Positions 9,047 to 18,143 are shown, counted from the stretch's first letter. The stretch is DNA of 64,000 nucleotides from UBA7330 sp965243485 (GCA_965243485.1 CBDEVP010000001.1:1922001-1986000), one strand, 5' to 3'. The notes: generated from the sequence alone by a model not told the origin. Program-made: numbers and translations.

Positions 9047-10051
9047 TTAGAGATACTGCTTCAGGATGTTATTGTCAGCAGCTTCCGTCAATAGGCGCTG
9101 AGGGTCTATAGGTACTACTCCCTGATACTCACAGACAATCCCTCCTCCTAAATTTGCCAGTTCGGAAATAAATGAAAGAGGCAGATCCAGGGCGAGTGCC
9201 ATAGATGCGATACTGATCACCGTGTCACCGGCTCCCGAAACATCGGCAATAGACCTCAGGTGCGCAGGATGACGGCCATTTTCTTTGTCGGAATAATAAT
9301 ATACTCCATGTTCGGATAGCGTGATCAATGCCTGCTCAAATTGCAGGGTATTTTTTAGTTTTTTCACGGCATGCTCTACCTCCTCAGTGGATTTGGGATC
9401 AATATCCACCCCCAAACCTTCCCGCAATTCTTTTAGGTTAGGCTTGAAGAGCGTGCATGATCTGTAATGATTAAAATTTTTCTTCTTGGGGTCTACTGAT
9501 GTGGGAATGTTCAGTTTTCTGGCCTCATTGACTACCTCAGAGATGATCTTTTCGTTGATCACTCCCTTGTCGTAATCTTCAAAGATCACGAGGTCACATT
9601 CCGGCAGCAGGGTCTTTAATTTTGCGAGAAAGAACATTTCATCCTCCTCAGACAGGTTATTTTCAATTTCTGAGTCGATCCGGAGCAGGTGCTGGGAGGA
9701 AGACATCACCCGGTTTTTTACAGTGGTTATGCGTTCTTCGCTTTCCAGGATCCCGTCACGGCTCAGGTTCTGGGATTGCAGGAGCTCCAGAAAAACTGCC
9801 GCATCATTATCCGCCCCAATGACCGAGCAAAGGATCGGGGTGGCACCTAAAGCCTGTACATTTAAGGCGACGTTGGCCGCCCCGCCCAGCCTGTTTTCTC
9901 TTTTAGTTACGCTCACAACAGGCACTGGTGCCTCAGGAGAGATCCGCTTTACCGCCCCGTAAATGTAGGCGTCAATCATGACGTCTCCGATCACCAACAC
10001 CTTTAGGTTCCTGAAAGCTTCAAGAACTTCATGAATGTTGTGAAAGCCCAT
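9047..10051 (-). CDS. rfaE1: D-glycero-beta-D-manno-heptose-7-phosphate kinase (RfaE1-type, PfkB family)
   Basis: Sugar kinase that phosphorylates heptose 7-phosphate at C1 for LPS inner-core ADP-heptose synthesis. The 334-residue PfkB-fold protein has the N-terminal VLVIGDVMIDAYIYG, RISPEAPVPVV and GGAANVALNVQALGA motifs typical of RfaE/HldE. It also has KPNLKEL and the anion-hole/catalytic DVSGAGDT near residue 270. The nucleotidyltransferase half found in HldE is absent, so this is the stand-alone kinase. Its ATG overlaps the stop of the upstream aminotransferase gene by one base (TAATG), implying co-translation. The partner rfaE2 is not in the window. Confidence 0.88.
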   Translation of the reverse strand: MGFHNIHEVLEAFRNLKVLVIGDVMIDAYIYGAVKRISPEAPVPVVSVTKRENRLGGAANVALNVQALGATPILCSVIGADNDAAVFLELLQSQNLSRDGILESEERITTVKNRVMSSSQHLLRIDSEIENNLSEEDEMFFLAKLKTLLPECDLVIFEDYDKGVINEKIISEVVNEARKLNIPTSVDPKKKNFNHYRSCTLFKPNLKELREGLGVDIDPKSTEEVEHAVKKLKNTLQFEQALITLSEHGVYYYSDKENGRHPAHLRSIADVSGAGDTVISIASMALALDLPLSFISELANLGGGIVCEYQGVVPIDPQRLLTEAADNNILKQYL

Positions 10052-11247
10052 TACTTCAGCTTTGCTAATGCTGTCTTCATGCTTGAGATCGCTGTTTTCA
10101 GCTCATCTTCAGAAGCTGCATAGGAGAGGCGGATACATTCCGGATCTCCAAAGGCATCCCCGGTGACAAGCGAAACTTTTGCCTCCTCCAGCAGAAATGT
10201 GCAAAGGTCTTCAGCTGAATTGATTAGCAATCCGTTTGCGGATTTTCCAAAAAAATTACTGATGTTCGGGAAAAAGTAGAATGCCCCTCCCGGAAGGTTT
10301 ACTTCCATGCCGGGGATTTGTTTCAGGAGATCATACACCAGGGTCCTACGATCGTGATAAGCTTTGGCCATTTTCTCCGTACTGTCGGAAGGTGTGGTTA
10401 GTGCGGTATAGGCTGCTCTTTGGGCGATGGAGCAGTTTGCTGATGTCAGCTGGCCCTGGATCTTGTTTGCCGCCTTGGCGAGCCATAATGGCGCACCTAT
10501 GTAGCCTACCCTCCAGCCGGTCATGGCGTAACCCTTACTAAAACCATTCACGGTCACCGTACGATCAAGCATGCCCTCCAGGGTTCCAATGCTCGCATGG
10601 TCACCGGTGAAATTGATTTTTTCATAAATCTCATCAGATATGATGATGATATTAGGATGGTCCCTGAGTACCTCGGCCATGGCTTCCAGCTCATCCTTCA
10701 GAAAAACAGATCCTGTCGGATTGCAGGGTGATGAGAAGATTACGGCTTTGGTTTTAGGTGTTATCGCATCCCTGAGTTGTTTGGCGTTGGCTTTAAAATC
10801 GTCTTCGATACCGCCTTTGATGATCACGGGCTTGCCATCTGCCAGCTCTACCAGGGCCGGATAAGTTACCCAGTACGGAGCATAGATGATCACTTCATCT
10901 CCCGGGTCGAGGATAGCCAGAAATACGTTGGCAATGGATTGCTTTGCACCATTAGACAACACGATCTGGTCGGGTGAATATTCTAATCCGTTTTCATCTT
11001 TAAATTTCTTTGAAATGGCTTCACGAAGGTCGAGATATCCGTTGACCGGGGGATATGAAAAATAATTGCCGGAATCAATGGCCAGTTTGGCTCCTTCGTT
11101 GATGTATTCAGGGGTTTTAAAGTCCGGTTCGCCAAGGCTCAGGCTGATGACGTTGATCCCTTTCTGCTTCAATTCCCTGGCTTTTGCAGCCATGGCCAGG
11201 GTAGCAGATTCTTTCATGTTTTTGATTCTTTCTGATCGTAAATCCAT
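10051..11247 (-). CDS. Class I PLP aminotransferase, probable aspartate aminotransferase
   Basis: Fold-type I aminotransferase of the Ib (thermophile-like aspartate aminotransferase) group. Visible motifs are SLGEPDFKTP, SNGAKQS, SSPCNPTG with the substrate-binding Asn, SDEIYE, and the PLP lysine in NGFSKGYAMTGWR (about residue 238). A TTG nine codons upstream (11274) is also in frame. I prefer the ATG at 11247 because family members begin near this point. It is the first gene of a two-gene unit with rfaE1. A second paralogue is present at 43927-45099. Confidence 0.9.
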   Translation of the reverse strand: MDLRSERIKNMKESATLAMAAKARELKQKGINVISLSLGEPDFKTPEYINEGAKLAIDSGNYFSYPPVNGYLDLREAISKKFKDENGLEYSPDQIVLSNGAKQSIANVFLAILDPGDEVIIYAPYWVTYPALVELADGKPVIIKGGIEDDFKANAKQLRDAITPKTKAVIFSSPCNPTGSVFLKDELEAMAEVLRDHPNIIIISDEIYEKINFTGDHASIGTLEGMLDRTVTVNGFSKGYAMTGWRVGYIGAPLWLAKAANKIQGQLTSANCSIAQRAAYTALTTPSDSTEKMAKAYHDRRTLVYDLLKQIPGMEVNLPGGAFYFFPNISNFFGKSANGLLINSAEDLCTFLLEEAKVSLVTGDAFGDPECIRLSYAASEDELKTAISSMKTALAKLK

Positions 11248-11342
11248 CTCTAAGTGTAAAAAATGCGAGGCCAAAATTAATTAAATACAAAGCAGAAGCA
11301 AATGAAAATATCCATTACAAGTTTCAGAAAATCCAGGGCAAC

Positions 11343-11370
11343 AAAAAACCCCGCCTCAGGAGAGACGGGG
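11343..11370 (-). terminator. Rho-independent terminator of rpoD
   Basis: On the minus strand a 9-bp stem (CCCCGTCTC with GAGGCGGGG, one G-T wobble) and a TCCT loop are followed by a run of six T. It lies 22 bases after the rpoD stop codon, exactly where the sigma-factor transcript should end. Confidence 0.88.
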
Positions 11371-11392
11371 TAAAAAAGTTAAAAAAATACCT

Positions 11393-12265
11393 TTAACTCG
11401 CGCAGAATTCTTTTAATCTCCTGTTTTTACCAGGTTCACGCAGCTTTTGAAGCGCTTTTTCCCGTATCTGTCTGACACGCTCCCGGGTAAGCCCCATGGC
11501 ATCTCCAATTTCTTCCAAAGTGTATGGATTGTCATAGCCAATCCCGAAACTCATCATGATCACTTCTTTTTCACGTGCTGTGAGTGTAGAAAGCGCTCTC
11601 ATGGTTTCAACCTTTAATGAATCATTGAAAACGAGGGCACCATCGGTAGGTCCGGTAGTCTCATTTTCCAGTACGTCAAGAAGTGAACCTGATTCATCCT
11701 CGCCAAAAGGCGCATCCATAGACATTTGCTTTACCTCAGCGCCCAGGGTGTTTCTCACTTCACTTGGCTTCATATCCAGGATATCCGCCAGCTCTTCTTC
11801 GGTAGGTTCACGTTCAAACTGTTGCTCAAGCTCGGCGTAAGCTCTTCTGATTTGGTTGATAGCACCCGATTTGTTCATGGGCAGTCGCACTATTCTTGAC
11901 TGCTCGGCCAGGGCCTGCATGATCGATTGTCTGATCCACCAAACAGCATAGGAAATGAATTTAAATCCTTTGGTCTCGTCGAATTTCTTGGCAGCTTTTA
12001 TCAATCCAAGATTTCCTTCATTGATCAGGTCATTTAATGGAAGGCTCCTGTTCTGGTATTGCTTTGCAACAGAAACAACAAATCTCAGGTTAGCCTTTAC
12101 CAGTTTTTCCAATGCCAGTTCATCACCCTCTCTGATACGCTTAGCCAATTCCACCTCTTCATCCGGAGTGATCATCGGTACGTTACTGACCTCAGTAAAG
12201 TATTTTTCAAGTGTGTGACTCTCTCTTCGGTTGGTAATGGATTGCGTAATCTTAAGCTGTCGCAT
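11393..12265 (-). CDS. rpoD: Primary RNA polymerase sigma factor (RpoD/SigA, Bacteroidota short type)
   Basis: Directs RNA polymerase to housekeeping promoters. The 290-residue protein has region 1.2 (EKYFTEVSNVPMITPDEEVE), region 2 (NLRFVVSVAKQYQ, DLINEGNLGLIKAA, then the -10 recognition helix with YAVWWIRQSI), region 3 (EREPTEEELADIL) and region 4 with the helix-turn-helix (YTLEEIGDAMGLTRERVRQI). Region 1.1 is absent. This fits the compact primary sigma of Bacteroidota, which reads -33 TTTG/-7 TAnnTTTG promoters. ATG at 12265, monocistronic, followed by a strong terminator and preceded by a 370-base AT-rich region. Confidence 0.97.
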   Translation of the reverse strand: MRQLKITQSITNRRESHTLEKYFTEVSNVPMITPDEEVELAKRIREGDELALEKLVKANLRFVVSVAKQYQNRSLPLNDLINEGNLGLIKAAKKFDETKGFKFISYAVWWIRQSIMQALAEQSRIVRLPMNKSGAINQIRRAYAELEQQFEREPTEEELADILDMKPSEVRNTLGAEVKQMSMDAPFGEDESGSLLDVLENETTGPTDGALVFNDSLKVETMRALSTLTAREKEVIMMSFGIGYDNPYTLEEIGDAMGLTRERVRQIREKALQKLREPGKNRRLKEFCAS

Positions 12266-12637
12266 ATATTAATTTTGTTTTACTCTTTTCTTTATTAGTC
12301 CGTAGCTGATTTTTTAATACCCGGTCGATAAAAATGATTTTAAACCGCGAATTTAGGGTTTAATATAACATCAGTCAATATCTAAATGAAACTTATGCTG
12401 TAAAAAATACAACTTCAAGAAGGGAAATTTGGTTTCAGTTGATGATAAATACTTTACAAGTTTCATTAGAAAAACATCAATCTAACGGATTTAATGTCTT
12501 TTTTGTTGTAAAAAATACACTTAATCTTGACCTGAATTACTGATTTTTTATGAAAACAGGCCATTGAATGAGTTTAAATTCAATAATAGCGGGAAAAATT
12601 AGACGCTGGTTTATAATTTCGGGCCAAATTGTAGAAT
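12266..12637. promoter_or_regulatory. Divergent AT-rich control region between rpoD and the TauE/SafE gene
   Basis: This 372-base non-coding stretch separates two divergent genes and must hold both promoters. It contains two identical copies of the 13-mer TGTAAAAAATACA, at 12399-12411 and 12507-12519. Each has TGTA/TACA arms around an A-tract. I could not place a full -33/-7 promoter with confidence. Confidence 0.5.
12399..12519. repeat. Two identical TGTAAAAAATACA imperfect palindromes
   Basis: Copies at 12399-12411 and 12507-12519 are identical over 13 bases, with TGTA/TACA dyad ends, and lie 108 bases apart (about ten helical turns). Their shape suggests operators for a dimeric regulator acting on rpoD and/or the downstream permease. 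That role is inference; low sequence complexity is the main caveat. Confidence 0.45.
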
Positions 12638-13390
12638 TTGGAAATATTTGATTCCTTTCAGTTAACCGGGGAAAATCTTACCTGGGTACTTTTTTGTGCC
12701 TTTTGTATCGGGATGTCAAAAACAGGGTTGGCGGGAGCCGGGATGCTGGTGGTCCCTATTATGGCCGGTGTCTTTGGGGCCAAGGAATCTACGGGCATTG
12801 TGCTTCCGATGCTGATCATGGCTGATGTGTTCGGAGTGACCTACTACAACCGGCATGCAGAGATTGGTTATCTGGTAAAACTAGCACCAAGTACGATCCT
12901 GGGAGTAATCACAGGCATTTGGGTGGGAGATATCATTGACGGAGAACAATTTACTGTTTTGTTAGCCATAGTGATCCTGTTTGGTGTGGCTATTACTATC
13001 TGGCAGGAGCTCACCCGCTCAAAGATCATCGTACATAATTTGCTGATCGCTTCCATTGCCGGATTCCTGGGTGGTTTCACCACTATGATCGGGAATGCTG
13101 CCGGTCCTGTGATGTCCATCTATTTTCTTTCCATGGGTCTGCCAAAGAATAACTTCATCGGGACTTCGGCCTGGTTTTTCTTTCTGGTAAACGTATTTAA
13201 GGTCCCCTTTCACGTCACCATCTGGCATACGATCACGTGGGAAACCTTTAAACTTAACCTTTTCATGCTGCCTCTGATCATGGCTGGTGCCTTTGTCGGG
13301 ATCAGGGTGGTAAAGCTGATCCCTGAAAAACCTTACCGGGTGTTCATTTTAGTCACCATAATTCTGGCTTCCCTGAAGCTTTTCTTTTGA
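12638..13390 (+). CDS. TauE/SafE family sulfite exporter/permease
   Basis: A 250-residue inner-membrane protein with seven to eight hydrophobic segments. The family signature GMSKTGLAGAG lies near residues 25-35 and GGFTTMIGNAAGPVMSIYFL in the second repeat half, the two conserved loops of TauE/SafE proteins. Family members move sulfite, sulfoacetate or other anions; the substrate here is unknown. The only in-frame start compatible with the family length is TTG at 12638, because a TAG lies two codons upstream and the next Met is inside the first signature. The 3' end overlaps the convergent DUF2490 gene by 42 bases. Confidence 0.87.
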   Translation: MEIFDSFQLTGENLTWVLFCAFCIGMSKTGLAGAGMLVVPIMAGVFGAKESTGIVLPMLIMADVFGVTYYNRHAEIGYLVKLAPSTILGVITGIWVGDIIDGEQFTVLLAIVILFGVAITIWQELTRSKIIVHNLLIASIAGFLGGFTTMIGNAAGPVMSIYFLSMGLPKNNFIGTSAWFFFLVNVFKVPFHVTIWHTITWETFKLNLFMLPLIMAGAFVGIRVVKLIPEKPYRVFILVTIILASLKLFF

Positions 13391-14146
13391 GGAAGAAAAG
13401 TCCAGGATCTGCATGACCTGAAATACAAAAATGCTAGTGTAGCGATAGTTGTTATCAGCTACCAGGGAAGAAACCTGATTGTGCCATAAGGCAAGTAGTC
13501 TCCAGTTATTGAGCGACAGGATAGGCCCTAAAGTGATCCGTTCCAGGTCAAAAATTTTGTCCTTGGGATTGGTGTTGCTGTTAAGAAAAAGCTCATTTCT
13601 GACCGTAAATCCAAGTTTATTGTCCTTTTCAGCATTTGCAAAATCCATCAATGGGAAGGTGAAGAACAAAGCATACCTAAATCTGAAGTACATGGGTTCA
13701 GTCAGGTCAGATTCAATCTTTTTCATGAATCGCTCCTCTATCTGGAATCGGTTGATAATACCTGTTTTTCCCAGGATATGGTTGAAAGAGACTTCCTGAA
13801 AGGGCCTGATTTCGTGGCGGAAGCTGCTGGAATTATTGAAAGGCTTGAAATAGCCAATGCCGCTGAGGAACCGCATGTTGCCTGTCAACTGATACCCTAA
13901 AGCAGTGCGGAGGTGATACTGAAAACTGTCCCTATACACATCTCTCCACCTGTATGAAGCACTTGAGTGCACGATCCAGTTTGGAGGCAACCGGGTAATA
14001 TTTACATATTGCACCCATTGCTGGTCATCGTGCTCGAAATGAGCTTTCTGTCCAAATACTGTAAAGCCTAGAAGAAGAGTGAGCAGCAAAAAATGACACA
14101 AGCAAAAGATGCTCCTGCCAACGATATTTTTACTCCTGAGATCCAT
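13349..14146 (-). CDS. DUF2490 family outer-membrane-like protein
   Basis: A 265-residue protein with an N-terminal signal segment (FCLCHFLLLTLLLGFTVFGQ, residues about 14-33). It is followed by alternating beta strands rich in aromatics (WVQYVNITRLPPNWIVHSS, then LRTALGYQL, FLSGIGYFKPF), as seen in DUF2490 proteins predicted to be outer-membrane barrels. RFQIEERF and FRFRYALFF are typical barrel strands. The function of the family is unknown. It is convergent with, and overlaps the end of, the TauE/SafE gene, and stands alone on its strand. Confidence 0.75.
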   Translation of the reverse strand: MDLRSKNIVGRSIFCLCHFLLLTLLLGFTVFGQKAHFEHDDQQWVQYVNITRLPPNWIVHSSASYRWRDVYRDSFQYHLRTALGYQLTGNMRFLSGIGYFKPFNNSSSFRHEIRPFQEVSFNHILGKTGIINRFQIEERFMKKIESDLTEPMYFRFRYALFFTFPLMDFANAEKDNKLGFTVRNELFLNSNTNPKDKIFDLERITLGPILSLNNWRLLALWHNQVSSLVADNNYRYTSIFVFQVMQILDFSSSKEKLQGSQNYGD

Positions 14147-14185
14147 ATGATTACGGAAGTAAAGCTAAACGAAAAAACCAATTTT

Positions 14186-14740
14186 TCAGGGATTTATGAG
14201 TTTGTCGAGTTTCAGAATGGCTACCATGCTCAGGCTATCGGTGATCTCGCCCTCAAGCACCATTTCCACAGCATCCCGAAAGGGTAATTTCCTGATCTCC
14301 AGGTCTTCCGTTTCTTCAAATTCAGTTTCCCCCTGGGTAAGCTCCCGGGCCACAAAAGCATATCCCACCTCATCTGTCACCGAATTGGAAGTGTGCATTC
14401 TGAGCAGCAATTCCCAGTTTTTTGCAGTCAGGCCTGTTTCTTCTTTCAGTTCCCTTTGGGCCGATTCTAAGAGATCAATTCCGATGGGACCGCCCCCCAT
14501 GGGGATCTCCCATGAGTATTCATTCAGGGAATATCTCCATTGGCCAACCAGCCAGGTATGTTGGTGTTCATCCAGTGGGATGATCCCGATCGCATGATTT
14601 TTAAAATGTACTTTTCCATAGATGCTGTTGCCGCCACCAGGATTGATGACCTGGTCCTCATCGAGCCTTATCCAGGGGTTGTCATAGATTTGCCGCCCTG
14701 AGACTTTGTTCCATGGATTGGGTTTTGGTGCTTTACTCAC
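14186..14740 (-). CDS. Nudix hydrolase, ADP-ribose pyrophosphatase-like
   Basis: A 184-residue Nudix protein expected to hydrolyse a nucleoside diphosphate linked to another moiety, such as ADP-ribose. The Nudix box can be read at about residues 83-104 (GGPIGIDLLESAQRELKEET), with the metal-binding REL-EE core intact. The first Glu of the consensus (eight residues before the Arg) is Ile here, followed by Asp. The context WEIPMGGGP resembles ADPRase/NudF proteins. Its start overlaps the stop of the upstream TPR gene by 8 bases, so the two are probably cotranscribed. Confidence 0.85.
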   Translation of the reverse strand: MSKAPKPNPWNKVSGRQIYDNPWIRLDEDQVINPGGGNSIYGKVHFKNHAIGIIPLDEHQHTWLVGQWRYSLNEYSWEIPMGGGPIGIDLLESAQRELKEETGLTAKNWELLLRMHTSNSVTDEVGYAFVARELTQGETEFEETEDLEIRKLPFRDAVEMVLEGEITDSLSMVAILKLDKLINP

Positions 14741-15215
14741 AAACCATCAATTCAGTATATTCGACACCCAGTTCTTTGGCTTTTTGCCAGTCCTTATTGG
14801 CGCCTTCGATGTCTTCCATCATGCATTTGGCGGTACCCCGGCTCACGTAGGCGGCAGCCATATCGGGCCTCAATTCAATCACCCTGTTTAGGGCTTTGAT
14901 GGCTTCGCCCGCATTCTGATCCTGAAGATAAATGTAAGCTTTTTCATAATAGACTTCGGCGTAGTCCGGTTTTAACTTCAGAGCTTTGTTGTAGTCAACC
15001 ATAGCCGCAGCTTTTTCATCCAGGTTGGATTTACAGACCCCCCTCAGGAAGTAGATCTCTTCATTGTCAGGAGCCATTGCCGCTGCTTTGTTGAAGTCTT
15101 CGATAGCTTCACTGTAATTGGCCTCCATGTATTTGTCATACCCGCTGTTGATCAGTACTTCAACAGGATTTTGGAGAAGCATCCGGATACATATCGTGAG
15201 AAAAAGAACTGACAT
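14733..15215 (-). CDS. Tetratricopeptide-repeat protein
   Basis: A 160-residue protein made mainly of three to four TPR units (SGYDKYMEANYSEAIEDFNK, ...AAAMVDYNKALKLKPDYAEV, ...GEAIKALNRVIELRPDMAAA, ...EGANKDWQKAKELG). TPR proteins are scaffolds for protein-protein contacts. The N terminus (MSVLFLTICIRMLLQ) is hydrophobic and may be a weak signal/anchor; the Met at position 12 is an alternative start. It overlaps the Nudix gene downstream by 8 bases. Confidence 0.8.
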   Translation of the reverse strand: MSVLFLTICIRMLLQNPVEVLINSGYDKYMEANYSEAIEDFNKAAAMAPDNEEIYFLRGVCKSNLDEKAAAMVDYNKALKLKPDYAEVYYEKAYIYLQDQNAGEAIKALNRVIELRPDMAAAYVSRGTAKCMMEDIEGANKDWQKAKELGVEYTELMVCE

Positions 15216-15250
15216 ATTTCCGTGAAGTTAGGATAAAGAATGATAACGGA

Positions 15251-16807
15251 TCAGGAGGAATATTTTATACTGTCATTCCCTGCCAGGACTGCCTTACCAA
15301 ATCTGCCTTCCTCTTCGCTGTTTTCCAGTTTCAAAACACCTCTCGGGCAGACTGCAGCACACACACCACAGCCCACACAGGATGACCGGATGATGTTTTG
15401 GCCCCGCTGAGCATACCATCGCACATCGATGCCCATCTCGCAATAAGTGGAACAGTTGCCGCATGAGATGCACTGGCCGCCATTGGTGGTGATCCTGAAC
15501 CTGGATTTGAACCGCTGCACCAGACCAAGGTAGGCAGCCAGCGGACAGCCAAACCTGCACCATACGCGGTTGCCCATCAAAGGGTAAAATCCGGTGCCCA
15601 CCACCCCGGCAAAGATGGACCCGATCAGAAATCCATAAGGTCTCTGGAGGGTGTTGTAGGTATCGAGTCCAAGGATGGAGTAGGAGCCTGTGAAATAGGT
15701 ATAGAGCACACCAATGGTCATGATGATGGCAAAAACCAGTACGCCATGGACCAGCCATCGTTCGATCTTCCATGCTTTCAGTGATTTATCCGAAAGCTGG
15801 CGAAATGGATCACCAGCTGTCTCTGCAAGGGCCCCACAGCCACACACCCAGGAGCAATACCATCTTTTACCAAAGAAATAGGTCATCAGAGGCACGCCCA
15901 GGACGATAAGCAGAATTCCCCAGACCAACATGAAAATCCCGAGGGCACCTGAGGAAATTAAAGTATTGAGCTGAGAGGAATAAAAGAAGTCATAATCCAG
16001 CGGCCAGATATTCTTGAAATCAAAATACGGCTGATTGAGTGCGATCATGATTTCCGGAATGATGAATGCAAATGCCAGCTGAAAAAAAGTGACAGATACA
16101 GTCTGAAGGATCTTGTATTTGCTGTGCCTGTACTTTACGATCTTTCGTATCCCCATGATCAATACCGCAAAGGAGTAGATAAAGCCATACAGGAACCACT
16201 GACTGGCCTCACCATTGGGCATGAAGAGTTGCTTTACCGGATCCATCATGATGATCCAGTTGGTGATATAGGCGGGATAAAAATAAAGGAGGATATAGAA
16301 AAGGATCAGCAAGGCTCCTACCAGGATGCCTATCCAGCCCCGGTTGTTGAGCGCATTGTGATAGATCCCATTGTTTTTGATCCCCGGGGGGCCATGTAGC
16401 TTTACCGAGGGCAGGATAAACATGAGACTGCCTATGCTTCCGAGAATGAAAGTGAGTACAAAAAAGAGTCCGGGATTTTCAACAATTGGTCCATTTGCTG
16501 AGGCCCTTGCAAGTATGCCCGGATAATCATCAAAGATCCTTTGATCCCAGTTTTGCAGATTCTCCTGCTCCTGGTTGTAGTTGCTGATCTGATCATTGAT
16601 ATAATTGACAAACGGAATACTGATGGCATAACTTTTACCATAAATTTCAGACAGCTTAGGTAATAAGATCTCCTGATGTTCAGGTTTGATGTTTTTTTCA
16701 GCGATTTCTTCAGTGAGGGTGTATTCTGACATGAAGAACATTGCCAGGAATATGCCGAGAGCAATCAAAAAAATAGCAAGACCTGCCAGACGAATTAAAC
16801 GCATCAT
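15251..16807 (-). CDS. Membrane-bound 4Fe-4S ferredoxin protein related to NosR/NapH
   Basis: A 518-residue polytopic protein. It has an N-terminal membrane helix (about 5-27), a roughly 90-residue extracytoplasmic stretch, then about six further helices. Two NapH/NosR-type Cys motifs lie at membrane borders (WYCSWVCGCGALAE near 320 and WCRFGCPLAA near 420). They are followed by two cytoplasmic [4Fe-4S] sites (CISCGNCSTYCEMG and CVGCGVCAAVCPRG) near the C terminus. Such proteins pass electrons across or into the membrane. The gene lies 4 bases after the FAD oxidoreductase gene, making a likely two-component redox module. No nos, nap or nitrite genes are nearby, so the electron acceptor is unknown. 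Confidence 0.85.
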   Translation of the reverse strand: MMRLIRLAGLAIFLIALGIFLAMFFMSEYTLTEEIAEKNIKPEHQEILLPKLSEIYGKSYAISIPFVNYINDQISNYNQEQENLQNWDQRIFDDYPGILARASANGPIVENPGLFFVLTFILGSIGSLMFILPSVKLHGPPGIKNNGIYHNALNNRGWIGILVGALLILFYILLYFYPAYITNWIIMMDPVKQLFMPNGEASQWFLYGFIYSFAVLIMGIRKIVKYRHSKYKILQTVSVTFFQLAFAFIIPEIMIALNQPYFDFKNIWPLDYDFFYSSQLNTLISSGALGIFMLVWGILLIVLGVPLMTYFFGKRWYCSWVCGCGALAETAGDPFRQLSDKSLKAWKIERWLVHGVLVFAIIMTIGVLYTYFTGSYSILGLDTYNTLQRPYGFLIGSIFAGVVGTGFYPLMGNRVWCRFGCPLAAYLGLVQRFKSRFRITTNGGQCISCGNCSTYCEMGIDVRWYAQRGQNIIRSSCVGCGVCAAVCPRGVLKLENSEEEGRFGKAVLAGNDSIKYSS

Positions 16808-16811
16808 TGTT

Positions 16812-18143
16812 TTAGCTTAATATCCTTTCAAAAAATGATCTTTTCCTTTGGGGAATTGCCGCATCAGGGAATTTCCGGTTGTAGACCTGGCGGATCCCAA
16901 TATCCACAGGCTGGAAAAACTCCGGATCGAAAGAAGATCTGTGAAGGTTTAAAATAACCTCTTGAATCCTGGTTCCTGCTCCGATCCATTGTTCCCAAAC
17001 CTCATGCCTGAACCGTGTACCAAGTGCATTCATACCCAGGACTGCCTGCGATTGTTGATCGAATACGATCCTTACGCATTTTTTCCCGTCTCCATCTTCC
17101 CAGTATAGACTGTCTTCATGACTTTCCGGCGAAGGATTTACCTGTCCGTAGACCTGGTACTCAATGTCAAAGAATTTGGCTGAATTAAACCACACCCCTG
17201 GCATATACTTCATCTTTATACCACAGATGGTTTGAGCCACCGTTTCCCCCATCATTCTTCCGGCATACCAAACAGCTTCGATGGGTTTCCTGTGATTCAA
17301 AGGGTTTCTGATTTGTACACAATCGCCAATGGCGTAGACATCAGGGATGTTGGTCTTCAGGAAATCATCAACAAGTATCCCTTTGTCTATTTCGAGATCT
17401 GTTTGTCTCAGGAAATCAACATTAGGGGATACCCCAACAGTGAGTCCAACAAACCCGCAGGCGATCTCTTCCCCGGAGTTAGTGATGACGCTTTTTACGT
17501 GTCCATTGCCATCATCGATGATCTCCTTAAGCTCAGTGGCCAATCGCAAATCGATATCGTACTCCCTGATATGGCGGTTGACAAGCTCGGATTCATCGGG
17601 TGGCAAAACAGGGTCCCAAAAACTTTGCTCACGCACCAGGAAAGTGACAGGAATACCCCTTGAATGAAGCATTTCTGCCATTTCAATCCCGATGAGACCG
17701 CCACCAACCACAACCGCGCGGTCAATATTTTTTGTGTGAGATTCCATGGATTCAAGGTCCTGGTAGCTGTAGAGACCCTGAACACCATTAAGGTCCTGCC
17801 CCGGCCAGCCAAACTTGTTGGATTTTGAGCCAGTAGCCAGGATCAGCTGATCATAGGATAATTCCCTTTCATCCGAAAAATGAAGTTGCTTTTTATTAAA
17901 ATCAACATTTTCAATCCATCCTCTTATCAGATCAATGCGATTTTTACTCCAAAACCAGTCCTCATAAGGTTTGGTATGCTCATATTTCATGTGACCCATG
18001 TAGATGTACATGAGCGCGGTGCGTGAAAAGAAGAAATCCGTTTCACCGGAAATCACAGTGATCCTGTTGTCAGACATTTTCCTGATGTGCCGTGCAGCGG
18101 TGATACCTGCCACACCATTTCCGATGATCACTACATGACTCAT
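16812..18143 (-). CDS. FAD-dependent pyridine nucleotide oxidoreductase
   Basis: A 443-residue flavoprotein. The N-terminal FAD-binding Rossmann motif is GNGVAGITAARHI (about 8-20), the NAD(P)-binding motif is VVGGGLIGIEMAEML (about 145-159) and the FAD-closing motif is DVYAIGDC. There is no redox-active CxxxxC disulfide. It therefore resembles rubredoxin/ferredoxin reductases or NirB-type N-terminal modules rather than thiol reductases. The first gene of a tight pair (4-base gap) with the NosR/NapH-like protein, it likely feeds NAD(P)H electrons to it. The substrate remains unassigned. Confidence 0.86.
   Translation of the reverse strand: MSHVVIIGNGVAGITAARHIRKMSDNRITVISGETDFFFSRTALMYIYMGHMKYEHTKPYEDWFWSKNRIDLIRGWIENVDFNKKQLHFSDERELSYDQLILATGSKSNKFGWPGQDLNGVQGLYSYQDLESMESHTKNIDRAVVVGGGLIGIEMAEMLHSRGIPVTFLVREQSFWDPVLPPDESELVNRHIREYDIDLRLATELKEIIDDGNGHVKSVITNSGEEIACGFVGLTVGVSPNVDFLRQTDLEIDKGILVDDFLKTNIPDVYAIGDCVQIRNPLNHRKPIEAVWYAGRMMGETVAQTICGIKMKYMPGVWFNSAKFFDIEYQVYGQVNPSPESHEDSLYWEDGDGKKCVRIVFDQQSQAVLGMNALGTRFRHEVWEQWIGAGTRIQEVILNLHRSSFDPEFFQPVDIGIRQVYNRKFPDAAIPQRKRSFFERILS

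Noticed and set aside
14186..14740. Nudix protein might be inactive because its first box Glu is Ile
   Set aside because: The metal-binding REL-EE core is intact, so loss of activity cannot be concluded.
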